Shown: positions 1 to 12,600 of the stretch, in pieces
Numbering within the stretch: the first letter of the stretch is position 1
Layout of the letters: each line of letters begins with the position of its first letter
NCBI GenBank assembly: GCA_000444245.1
Contig: KE605419.1
Coordinates: forward strand, 1 to 24,594
DNA length: 24,594 nt
Source: Botryllus schlosseri
Taxonomy: Eukaryota; Chordata; Ascidiacea; Stolidobranchia; Styelidae
Direction: 5' to 3'
The notes under the pieces: generated by a model
What the model saw: the letters and a program-made list of their open reading frames with translations, nothing else
Databases searched by the model: none
What the model was told of the DNA's origin: nothing
Translations under genes and position numbers: made by a program

Positions 1-3000
1 ACTTGAAAAATCAACGCTTTTCACATGTTATATTAGGCAAAACGTACCGAAATTACAGTAGGGTGCATAAGTGGCATAGTTCTGCGTTAGTATTACTAGT
101 GTAACTTATTTATTTGGCATTTAACAGTGCAAATTGATAACAAATGTTCAAATGTAACATGCTCAGTGTACCCCAGTTAAGTTTACTGAGCTGCACGATG
201 CACGTATGAAAAAATTTGAAAAAAGAGCAACAAATAATTTCAGTATGATTACATTGTGATTGTACAACTTTATTTGTGGTGGTCAACAGAATGTGGCTCT
301 GACTACGTCCATGAATTCTAAGGAGCTTGCAAGACATATATAATTCAAATTTTAAACTCGAATAGTATTCAACTGTACTTGAATGAGTTAAATCTGCACT
401 GAATATTGCTCCTAACATTTACTCCAATTAGATTTTTCTTCTCTGAGCACAGCCTTGCAAAGCACTGGCCAGCTACTGTTTCTTTAATACATCGCGACTT
501 GTAATTCCGCTAGAGACATGCATTGACTGCATTGACAATAGGTGGAATACAGCTGTTTCTAACATTCGACTGATCATATGCAGTACCCACAGTATGTTAA
601 ACTTCGGAGCTATCCACTTACAATTTACTAATGGCAAAAACCATCAAAATCATTAATCTTTATTTGTAATTCATCCACCTTTATATTTGCATTAGTCAAA
701 GTAAATAACGTTGATAATAGCTGCAGTAACATTATGTCCCGTTAACTGGCAAACTAGTTACATATTTCAAAGTATCAATCTGATAGCCGCGGTATTTACC
801 CTAATTAAACAGCACCGCTGATTTTGCGATTCAAAATTATTAAGTCCACACTGTTCCTACTCGGACATCGACTCTCTCATTTGCTCGACAAATTATATGT
901 ATTTATATTCATCTTCTTGTCAAGAGACCGATATCGGTTGGAAATATATGTGTTCATCCCCTCTCCTTTTTTTCTAAGGGTTATCATGAGCCCCTGTATT
1001 TGAGAGCACATGTCTCCGAAACGACTGGTATTCAATGACTGATAAGGGTGCTTAACGTTGGTTAAGTGAAAGTATAACATGGTGGGGGTTATTATAGGAT
1101 CTCTCTCCTTTGAAACAGGAATTATAGTTGTAAAGCGATCTCATTGTCTGGATCTTGAATTTTGAAATTACAGGTCGGGCTGGTGTGTTGTTTAGAGATA
1201 TTGTCTAAGTGAGGAATGTCAAATTTTGCTCAAATTCCAAAGCAATCGGCGGATTCAGTATATATATGTTGTACATACACAGAATGTCTCAAAGTCATTA
1301 AATTGCAATTAATACAGTAATTGTAAGTTCCTAGCCATTGTTGATGAGAGCGTAGTCATTCATCACGGGTCAGGTTTCAATATCTACTTTAAATGTGGTA
1401 TTTTTGGTAAATAATTTGATGAATGGATGTGAGAATTCCTTCATAGATACCGTGCTTGGGTCTGTTGAATGCCGTTGTTTTTATATAGACAGCAGTCGAA
1501 TGGGTACTTGTGAAATCATAAACTTTCTTGTTCCAAAATTGTTTCATTAGCATTTACTCAGTTAAAGACGGGGAGGGGCAGTGAAGCTATACAGAGGGGG
1601 ATTAGTTTAGGCTATTGTAATACTTGATCGGTGTAGATTGGGCATTTTGTGGTACTTGTGGTACTAGTGTTGGTGGTATTACAAGCTTTGCAAGGTTTAG
1701 TGCTAGTTGTGGGTAGCTGAGCTTATACTCACTGGCCAAAATCATCTTTTGCTTTGAGAGGATTAATGTGAACGTTAGAGCGTCAAAATGCTTTTAATGA
1801 TCATCTTGCTAATTTGTGACTTCGTAATAGCAATCATTCATTATTGTAGTTTAAGTAAATATAATGCAGGGTTGGTCTGTAATCAAGTAGGCTAGTGAAT
1901 AATATTCAAGTAGATTTCCACTTCTTGTAGGCCTACTTACTTGAGATGTATTTTGTCACTCTTTTATTGGCACCGGAGTGCTGTACCAAGCATTTGTTTT
2001 TTTATAACTTTATAGCATTAATTCTCCTACAAGTTGTAATATTTGATGAGTGTGCTGAATTGGTATGCTCTCATCCCTAACATTTCTTCTCTTTGCGATC
2101 TTTGGTTTTGGAATGCTTGTTCCATTTGGATAAGAAATTGCACATTTTTAACTCTGAATTTCTCTCAACGAAAAACTGATTATGATCAATTGATCAGACA
2201 ATAATATTAACAATGGACTTTTGATTCTTACATTAACATTTATGTAACGCTTGTGATTGAAGTATTTGTTGGATTTTGAATAAAAATAAACTTTGCAGAG
2301 TTTACATTACAGGCCCTAAATCATGTCCATATCATAAATCAACTACCGACAAATAGATAGTTAAACTGAGCTTCATCCAATTATCTCACTTCAGTTTGGT
2401 TAACATTTTTCCATCCTTTGACAAGTATCAAGATACATCCTGGGCCTGTGTCAACAAATCTCCCCCACAAAGTACACAGTACAAGATACGTTTATTAATC
2501 ATGGCACTTACAGTTTGATTTGGGATTATTGTAGAATTGTTCAGTAAAAATAATCTACAAAGTTTGTCGGTCAGCCGCTAACGTATTTTTCAAGCGAACT
2601 TTCAAAGGGACGCAGTTGTGTATATCAGGGGATGTAGGAATGCCAGTGTATTTTAAAGTAGATTACTTAATCATGTAGTTTCATCTTGTCACATTCCAAA
2701 ATTGCATTAATACTTTTAGCAGGACAATTTTCTTGCAGTGAACAGAATATGACAAAAGTATTTCCATTATGTCTTATAAACGAAAGTTGTTTTGCAAGCA
2801 TACTGGTAAACTATATTATGTTGCAAGTATTAACATGATGAGTTAGTTGTTTGCCTAGGCATTCAGCACTTATCTTTTGTGTATAGACTACTTGTCTCTG
2901 ATCCTAAGGTTCATGATGATACCTTGTTTACAATACACTTTATCCAACTTTCAAGTCAATTTAAAACCGGAATTTTGACATCGTCCGATCAGATTGTAGT

Positions 3001-3320
3001 AATCACCCTATTGTTTTAGTGTACATCAAGATTTATGAGTGTGTTTGCGTAGATTGCAGGAATGATGATACATGCCAGGGTTTATCAAAAATAGGAAGTT
3101 TCCTGCCTTTATTCGAGTAACCATGTCCTATCTTGGAGTAAAATATTAGTTGAATCTTTGTATCATTCACAAATTTTGTGATAGACCGGTATTGTTTAAA
3201 TTTACTATGGATTTTACGGTGGCTGTTTCGGAAATGAACCGCGAACATTACATGGCACGATTCGTACGGTGAGGGGGTAGCCATTAAAAAATTATTGCCT
3301 TACTTGAAAACGAATCGGTG
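1..3320. other. Upstream non-coding region, probable promoter and 5' UTR of the gene
   Basis: AT-rich sequence with no open frame on either strand that looks coding; the short open frames here have no splice context and no recognisable domain. The only recurring word I noticed is GTAGGCCTAC near 1928-1937, which also appears near 6768 and 17004 and is likely a common genomic repeat word. The last ~100 bases before the start codon are less AT-rich. In the frame of the start codon there is a TAA at 3285-3287, so translation cannot simply extend upstream on unspliced RNA. No convincing TATA box or initiator can be assigned. A non-coding 5' exon could lie anywhere in this stretch and would not be visible by reading. 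Confidence 0.5.
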
Positions 3321-3624
3321 ATGGATAGATTTTCGAAAGTACTTTCGCACCTCCCTCCTCCCGAAGAGTTGGAGATACTACCGAGCAAAATTGTGAAGAA
3401 GCCCAAAACGAGAAAGCGTCATAAATCCGACGACACGGACTTCCTCTTGCAACCAATAGACGTTTGCGTCACCGTGGGGAACCCGCCACAATCTGCCGAT
3501 CTCAGGAAAGAGGAATATGACGATATAGACGGGTATAGGATGTACAAATACAGGCCGAAAGACCCGCAGTTGCGTTTTGGGAAGGATTCCAGCGATCCGG
3601 AATATGAGCTCTTGCATTTTAGCG
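3321..3624 (+). CDS. Exon 1, start codon and N-terminus (residues 1-101)
   Basis: The ATG at 3321 has G at -3 and G at +4, a good initiation context, and is the first ATG after an in-frame TAA at 3285. The peptide opens MDRFSKVLSHLPPPEELEIL, then has a basic KKPKTRKRHK stretch (about residues 27-36) that could serve as a nuclear or microtubule-binding basic patch, followed by an acidic EEYDDIDGYR segment and a YKYRPKDP segment. The donor is TTTAGCG|gttaga, phase 1; it is weak, and the reading frame hits TAG just beyond it, so splicing here is required. It joins exon 2 to give ELLHFS-A-ILAKHG. An unseen upstream coding exon cannot be fully excluded. Confidence 0.8.
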
Positions 3625-6600
3625 GTTAGATGGTTCTTGTCAAGTCTTGTTCTGCGTAGATTAAGGGTGTGACACGTTTTCACCACTTACCACGTGATCA
3701 TAACGGTTACATTACTAAGAAAAGATTCAACAGACTTCCTCAACTGAGGTTGATCAGAAGAAAATTCCTTCTGAATTATGCATTAATATATATAACAGTC
3801 ATCACTCGCTCTCTTGTGGGTCACATGAAACTGGGGTTCATGTGGATGGAATCTGCCCTGCTCCATTGGGTTTGTGCCTGTGCTAGACTCGACTCATTTG
3901 TGAAATTTGGTGATTTGCGAGTAAAATAAATAAGTAATGATGCCAGTTTTTGGGTAACATTGACTCAAGTAAGTTGAGTCACGTTGACAAATGTCTGAAA
4001 CATGATTATTGGGTTTTACAGATTTCCCTACTTACCGGTTACTATTCAAAGTCAAATGAAGTCTTAATTTGTGCATTGAAACAAGTTTATTTAAATCGCT
4101 TTGTTGTGAAATGACTGTATTGGATGGATGGAAGATAGTGACTAAACTAGAGCTCTGAGTCAATCTTGAGTGGTTGCATTCGATGGCAGGCCTAGCTAGT
4201 CGTGAAGTAATGTTAAAATATTACACTGGCGTCCACTAGGTGCCGTGTAGGGAACATACAATTGCAGATGAAGTTAGTTAGATGGACATGGACATGATCT
4301 ATTGGATTAAAAAATATGGTTGGACTCATGGATACTGTGGGTGTGATAATTTCCATTTTGTTAACGACTCATGTACAAATCTGTACACGACCCTGTACAA
4401 ATCAAGTCACATTGACTCACATGTGTTGATTCATTTACTATTCATAGATTCCAAAGTATCATCAGAATGCCTAATTAAGTAGCCTACCGGCACTGTTGAG
4501 AGCGATGCATTCCCATGTTATTGTAGGAAATGCCTAAATAAATAATGATGATATATCATCTTACTGGGTTAGTAATGTGTGGCTATGAACTGACGAGGGC
4601 AAATTGTGTGGAGGCCACTCCTCAGCGTATGTGGAAAATATGATCGTGGGATAGATTGCGGGAATATTGTTCTTCCATTAAAAGATATGTCATTTCTATT
4701 ATGTTTTGACGTGTTTACATTGTTTTGTTATTAAAGAACCGACAATTGGTTTATTCATAACTCTACTAAGTGTGGTTGGTTTCCCACCATAAGAAGGTTG
4801 ATATTCAAGATTCCTAAATTGTTTTACAATGTTAAATGAGCCTGCCCATTGTGACATAAACAATGGCATAACTGTAAAACCTCTATTTTGAAATTACTGG
4901 AATAGTGGTTCTAATGAAATCCGGTCACAATGCTAACGTTTACTTGATAATCATCTTTTTGCATTTAGCCATTCTTGCAAAACATGGAATCTCTTATGAT
5001 TTGAATGAAGAAAAAGACAAGGCAGGCCCGAAAGACGCGGCCGATCGAATATTGGACGCAATGGATCAACAATTGGGGGATTTTATGTTTTCAAAGTAAG
5101 ACTTCCTCAGTTGGCGTTACATGATTTGAGGCTACATTGAAATCCGTGTTCGAACATTAACATTTAACTCAAATACATATTCTGTGTTCATTTTGTGTTC
5201 GAGCTACAGCGAAAAAGACAGACAACCCCTACAGTTGATTTGATTTCACGGCCCCATCATCAAGTTCAAAATCCATCATGATGTTCTGCAAATCCATTCC
5301 TCATGATCTTAGCCAATAGGTACACGGTACATAATCGGATATCATTTAGAGGCGCAGGGCGACCAATGAATACAAATATAAGATGTGTTCTATCAGATGT
5401 GATTGTATCATTTACTGCAGCAAACAATATGTTCATATTGTCATATTTATTCCACTGGAAGCTTTTCGACTGGCTCTCTTCAGTTGTGAACGCCAGTAAA
5501 TGAGGTTAACCAAGTTCGAACTTCGTCGAACCAAGTCGAAAAGCTTCCAGTGGAATAAATATGACAATATGAACGTATTGTTTGCTGCAAGATTGAAGTT
5601 CTGTACTTCGAAAAGCCTATGGTATCATTTACTTACCTAATGGTCTTTACACCTCAGTTCCTGGGTGTTTGATTGGTTGAAAGTTTAAAAATGCAGGCTT
5701 AGATCAAAACACCAATTGCATGAACCGACTATAAAAAGCTGAAAAGGAGCATGGTACAACCCATACATTGCCAAAATATGTGTAAGCCTACATTATAATG
5801 AAGTCCATGTTACGACCAGTCTGTATTTTTGGATTAGGATGAGAATAATAAACCATGATTTGATTTTACATGTATGAGGTGAACGGACGGACAAAGTACT
5901 TCACAAAACTATCCTGCTTTTATGTGAGTGCCCATCAAATCACAATGATTACATCTACAAGATTTCAATCAAGCTAGACTACTGGTCCCAATTTGCCCAA
6001 TGGTTTAATTTCATTGATGTTCACATTCAATTGTGCTCGCTTATCTTTTCATATTGAAGTTGCTACCAAACTAATACTTCTTGACCGTAGGTCTCATGCT
6101 GATGATGTAAATGATGATCCCGGGACAGACTTGGAGTCTGTGAGGTCTCTCCGTGACAGAGTGATGTCTGACTTGGCTGCAAGTAACCACCGTGCTGCCG
6201 ACAAGAACCAGTATTCTAGAGGTGGGGTGATTGATTTTTTTTAGCAGTAACACGACAGTATTCTTGTTCTACCGTGTTTACGATGATGACTGATTACTGT
6301 TAAGTCTAAAAACTTTGCTGATATAGTTAATGATGTCAACTTGTCCAGAAAATATGATAAATTTGATTCAATACGACCGATTGATCATACGTTTTCGTGA
6401 GCAATTAGCTACTAGTAAGGACAGTGTTCGTCATAAAATTGACAGTTGGTGACACTTTTCCTCCCTTAGTATTGCTCATTTCTCTGTAGATTATTTCTAA
6501 TTGATGATTATCATTATGCGCATTGTTAGTGTAATCACCAGAGCCTTGAAAACTTATAGAAAGATGGCACGGTCAGCTGGACAGTGTATATATAATTGGA

Positions 6601-9600
6601 ATACTCAATGGTCATTGCAAATTATCGCTATTATAAAATTTCAAATATAGGTCCATCCTTCAATCTATCATGCAACCAAAATCATCAGTGGTGTACAAAA
6701 TAATTTATTTCAATTTTACCAGTTCTTTTTCATAACTGAGCATTATTAGTATTTGCACTGTACTATAGGCCTACTGCATGAATTTTATCGACGAGACAGG
6801 TTTCTGTAATTTTCCTCTACTTTTTCAAGATGGTCGTGATACTTCCAGTAAGACGACGTTTGAAAGAACGTACCCGGGACAACGAAGCGCGTCAACCTCT
6901 CGGTATCAACAGCGAGGTATCATTTCTTGATGTTGAAGTTTTGAGATGTATTGATGCCAATGGCACAACATGCATATTGCATATCCAATACTAATAATTT
7001 AAAAAAGCTCTTTTGGTAGGAAGCCATACTTTATGAGAGAGTGCTGTTCATTGGGACCTGAATTTGATTCCAATAACTTAGGTTAATCCACGACACATTA
7101 GAGTCGTACCCTGCCAAAATATAAGCATGTGACTAGTACGCAAAATGTACTTGTGTACTCCGAAAAGTGGAATGTTCTAATACTGACCACCTGGACATCC
7201 AATATTGTAATATAAAGTGCGGCCCCTGTGTTTACAGCCAGTGCGAATGCCTCGAATAACGACGACTTGCCAATCGCGACGCAAAAAGCGTTAGCATCGT
7301 CCCTGGACCGTCTCACAGCAGACCATTCTCGCAGTCACCAGCCGTCCATATCATCTGCGAGAGCCCCGTCCAACGTGAGAAGGGGGCGTGATAACGAACG
7401 TCTGAGGGACAGAAAAGCAAATGGTAAGGAAACAGGATTGATTTTGTTAATTCACGTCGATGGTGATTGTAGGTAGTCAAAATCGAGTGCCGAATAGATT
7501 CAATTCTAAGGCGAGTGTTTAATGAATACCACTCACTCTTTAATCCACAGTGGAACGAATGAACACCTAAGTTTTGTATAGTGGGTGCACGAAGGCGGGA
7601 AAATTTTAAGAATCAAATTTGGTACGTTTGTTGTCCGAGAAATATGTATTACAATGTTTTCGATGTTACGGTACGGCCTTGTACAGCACGATTTTGATGC
7701 TGCAGTAAATTCGGAACAATTCAGGGTTGGAAAGTTAGCTCTGTATTAGGAATACCTTGGAAATGGACCTTGCCAAGAAGGGATTTGCGGATTTGCGTTG
7801 CTGAACAATATTGCACAATCGATTTTAATCAATGGTCTGAACCAATGAACTTAGTGCAGTGATAGTCACACATTGCTGCAAGGTTTCACCACCAATACCT
7901 TTCGAAGGCACCATTTAACAAGTTAAAACATCAGCTCGCCTACTGAAACGTTTTATCATTGCCAAAACAATGGCAACAGTGACTACCTAAATTCAAATTT
8001 TCAATACATATGCTTCTCACATTGGTTTATAGTAGTCAAATCCCCAAGCTAAGACTATTAGTTACTCATATTTTTATATATTATTTGTACAGTATGATTT
8101 AATTTGCGAGGCATGCGTCGTTGAACAATTGATAATTCCAAAATCTCACATACCATCAATCGAATGGGTATTCAGCACTTGACAACAGTCTTGCGCACGT
8201 GTGGCACAGATGGGCGTCTGCAATTTATGTATTGAAGATGCTGTCTTCTTTCCTGACACTAGGATGCATGGATAATAAGTTGTCGTCTTGCGCACGAGAG
8301 AAGCACTTCTTTTGAATTGGAATTATCATTTGAAGATAATTCCACGTTTTTTTCATCTTATGCTTCTACCTTCTACCTGGCAGTATATATGATCTCTTTG
8401 AAGTTGCTTCGTTGGAGCTGCTACTAATTTTGTCCATCCCACATTGATTGCCCTTTTCTTGCATTATTTCTGCGACCCTCGAAGCAAAAATCCCTATAGT
8501 AGGCTGTTGTAACTCATTTATAAGAGGAATGTCTGTAACCACAGAGCAACTGGTTTAAGCCATTCCAAGGTATACTCACATCATTAATGTTGGTGAAGGC
8601 AGACATCTCAATGGATGGTTATTGATGAGTCATGTCTATTTTCTATAATACTTACCTCATCTGTCTGGAAAACGAAGGAATGATCCATTTATATCAGAAA
8701 ATGTAGTACAATTTAAAATGAAAAGTTACATGTGCTACTTACATAGCTTTCTGGAATATGGTGATAATACAATAGCATCCAGGACTTTAGCATATGGTGC
8801 ACCATACCTCTCAATGGTTCTACAAAAATAGTGCAGGGATTATAGAGGAAGCATGCGTTTTTCCTGACATAATTTGCCACCATGTAATTTATATTTATCA
8901 ATATGCAATCCTTTTCACGATTCCTTTCAAACACTTCCACTCCTTTGCTCCTCAAGCCGATGATACGAGAAAATCACACTTGCACGGCACTGGAAGTTTG
9001 CACAATCCTTAATTTCTGCATGGAAATCCGAGCAACAGGTAGACGTAGATTTACTGCAGGTAGCAGAGCGTAAGAAATCTTCTCCGTCGTGCAGAGTCAC
9101 GCAAGTCATGGGACACGCCCTCTACTCTCAGCCTGCACGATTTGACCGACACGCCATCGCTGTGTAAGTCGGATTCCTTATCGCAAACACGTGCTCCTTT
9201 GAAGCAAGATCTTACCAATATTTCTTTCGGCATTGACCCGCCGTTTCGTTCACCTAAATGGAGGGAAAAGGGATATCAGTACCATCAACGCTCGGCATCA
9301 GAAAGACATTATAGCACCCCCGTTGGAAGATATCTATCGACAAAGGTACCAACACATGACGTGCGAGACAGGACACTTTCCACAGACACATCAAAAGCCA
9401 GGATTCTAGATCACAGATCGTCAGAAAGCACAAAGAATTATCGATCAAAGAGTTGCGCCGATAAAAGAAGCCGTGAAATCTTGGATGTTGAAAGCAGTAA
9501 AACTTCGACTAGCGCCAATAGCGCTTCCCGTAATATCGTCCATCAGTTGAGCACACCAGAAAAGAGAGATCAGTACGAGTGGAGGATGAAGAAAATGCTG

Positions 9601-12600
9601 CTAGAATCCAACATGCCTGAGCACGAAATCGTAGGATTATTCGACAAAGGCGATGACCAGTTGAACAAACCGAAAAGTAAGGATTCAAACCGTGAAATTG
9701 TCGAATGTTCTCAAACACGTGACACTGACATAGTTAAAAAAGATGATGCCGAATTAGAGCCAAAAAGGCGAGAGAGCGATAACACGCAGAACTCAAGCCA
9801 GCCCGCGGTTTCAAAGCTATACACGAGGACCGATTATCACGAAGTGCCCAATTTCAATTCAACCGGTAAATCAACAAGCGTGTCGTCCATACCAGATCCC
9901 AGCATTGAGCGAAAATTATCAACAGATGCGGCAGAAAAGAATACGATCGATAAAGCAGAACCTGAAATAGCCGAAGATTTAAAACCTAGCTCCAGCGATT
10001 CCGATATTCCGAAAGATTCATCTAGCACCGGTACGCGTTCTGATTCAAAGTCTTCGTCTTCCTATCAAGACGAATTTGCCAGGAGGGTGTCATCTCACGG
10101 CACATGCCCGACCGAATCAGACCGCTCCGATAACTCGGATAAGAATCACAATCCTATGGGTACAGCTCTGCAAAGTAACCGCATTGTGGGGAATGGAAGT
10201 AGCTCCGATGAAATCAAAAATCATGATGGCGCACCTAGGAGTGTTTTATCAGATAATGTAGACGGCAGGGAAGGTAATATCAAACTTAGCTGCTCAGTTT
10301 TGTCCGCTCAAAGTGACGATACTCTCGTTCCTGACAAAGCCGACAGCCCGCGCGAGTTTTTACCTGATGTAAGTGACAAAACCGCATCTGCACACGAAGA
10401 TTCAGAAAAAATTTCGAGTTCGGACTCTCAAAATCGAGAAATTGGAAGCAAATTATCGACGACTGACATCGATTCTTTGGCGACTTCTGACTTTGAAACA
10501 AAATGGCATGAGAGACACAAAAAACGCTTTTCCGGCATTCAAATACACACGAATATCTCAGTCACTATGCCCAAAACACGTAAGCAGCCGGCAATGTTCG
10601 ACCATGGAAAGAAAATGACTTACAGAGATCGGATGAAAATAGCGCTGTCCGCACGGCAACGGAGAGTTAATCGAGCGTTTGGAGATAATCCACAACCCGC
10701 AACGCCGAGACGCAGGCATTCTCTTGGCTCTGATAGCTTCGCAACTATAGCCACCGATGATTTGATATCGGCTAAACCTGACGGCAGTAACATTGCCAAT
10801 CTCCTTCAGAGCAGTAAAGGTAATGTTTTGAATTCTTTGGAGACCTGTTACTTGGCTACACTCGGTATGGAGCCTGGCTTGGTTTCGCACTGTCTGCTGT
10901 TCACTTTATAAAATACATCTACTGGAATAGTTCCAGGAGCCTTAGTTGGGATTTCCAAATGTCTGATGTGATGTCTACATTCACTTTCTTTCCTTCTGTG
11001 CCTTGAATGATTCAGTGAAAACTACATACCAGACACTGTTCATCGCTGGGTTGAGCCACAGGGATTCGTTTACAGTGCAGTTTATTATATGGTATAGTTC
11101 CGTTCTAGGGAAATCAACAATTGAGACAGTATTATTCTTAACAATGTTCCTTATTGTGATCAAATCGCTGCATTCCGGCTCGTAATGGACTGATTACCTG
11201 ATGTGATGCATAAATGAAAAATTGAAATGTTTTTGGTTACTGATAAATTATCATTAAATGGTCATAATCGGTAGCACATGTGAAACTTTTTCGATTATTG
11301 TTTTTTTTTATAAGTAGGATCTCATCCCTTCACTATTTGAAGAATTTAAAACTATGCATCCATCTATTGTACTGCATCAAGTACATACATGCAAGTCAGT
11401 TAATCGGCATTCATACAGACCTGCCTTTTTGAACCTGGCTTTGAGTAATTTAAATGGTTTGCTGTAAAGGTAATATAAGTAGAAGGAATCTGAATCCTAA
11501 ACAGACATATCTGCATTTTAAACTTGAAGTGGCTGTTAATGGACCAAAGAGCTACTTTGGATAAGTCCTACAAATACAAATGGAGTAATTATTAAACAAA
11601 TATATTCCTCTTATCAACTTGATTTGGTGTTGGATTGGTTCGTTAAACGTAGTTCATATAAAACCAGCCAGACGTTTACGAACATGCATCCAAGAAAAAT
11701 ATTGACATTCAACAGAGAGCTTATATTTCTGTATCACGTGGCCAACACACTAGTTCATAATTTTAAATTTCCCTCCATTCGAGAGAAGGGTGTATAGTCT
11801 AATCGAGTTAAACCCCGTGTCAATGGATTCTTTCATCAACTCCATGTCTGTATAGCGTTAAGAAAACACTCGGAGGATCTTGAGAATATAAACAAATGTA
11901 AGTGGATCATTTCTGGATTGTTTAGACAACCCTTGAGATATTTCAAAATAGTCAACGGTTGAATTCAATTTCCATCCGGACTCGGCAACAAATAATACCA
12001 CTTTTTAATATACCTGGAAGCGTGATGCTTCACACAGGATATAATATATCTCTTTTGTAATTTAGTTGAATTAATCTTGTTCCCAAGTCAGAATTTGCTG
12101 TTGAGATTTGATGTTAATTAATCCTAGCCAACATGCCTTCTTTAATTGATAAAGATCTTCAAAGGCTAAGGAAATATTTGGCTAAAAAGAAAGGTGAGGT
12201 ATCAACTTAGTGTTATTCTTATTGCAATTTGTTGCTATGAATTTGGAGGAGCCAATGTGTTTGCTATAGGACTAGTGAGGCAGGTAAATTTTATATGCTG
12301 ACAGGAAATATGTATTGGATCATAATCTTTAAAATAAATTTATTAGTATATATCCGATGTATTTTTCATCAGGCCTATCCTGATTGCTTTGCGACTGTCT
12401 ATGTCATTGCATAAGGAAAAGTGAATTGGATAACACTTCCAAGTAACCAAGTATTCTGTGCTGAATGGTTGGTCTTTCTAAGTCATATTACTTTGACCAT
12501 TTGGATAAATTGGACTACATTGGAATATTTCTGTATTAGTCATATGTCAGACCAATATCCCAGATTAAAAATGAAGACACAAGGACTTATTCAGTGCTTA

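Noticed and set aside
110-1080. Minus-strand open frames of 67-102 codons at the left edge
   Set aside because: AT-rich, Cys/His/Tyr-laden random-type peptides without splice or start context; no support for a gene.
3669-3929. Plus-strand open frame of 86 codons in intron 1
   Set aside because: No splice borders in phase with exons 1 or 2, random-looking composition, and exon 1 joins exon 2 directly in phase.
9064-9094. Extending exon 6 upstream to acceptor-like AGs at 9063 or 9066, where the same frame is open
   Set aside because: Those sites give phase 0, which does not fit the phase-1 donor of exon 5 at 7423, and no linking exon could be found. The AG at 9093-9094 has a better pyrimidine tract and the right phase.
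9070-9094. A 25-nt intron (gtaaga...gtgcag) joining an upstream open frame VAERKKSS to exon 6
   Set aside because: Phase would fit, but 25 nt is below any normal animal intron size and the upstream frame has no good acceptor. The simpler single acceptor at 9094 explains everything.
9051-10890. Several minus-strand open frames opposite exon 6
   Set aside because: They are complements of a long biased coding exon. None has a domain, good start context or splice signals.
12128-12193. Treating the ATG in exon 7 as the start of a separate gene, with exons 1-6 as another
   Set aside because: Exon 6 donor and exon 7 acceptor agree in phase and the joined peptide is continuous; there is no stop and no polyadenylation evidence after exon 6. 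Kept as a minor possibility for an internal promoter only.
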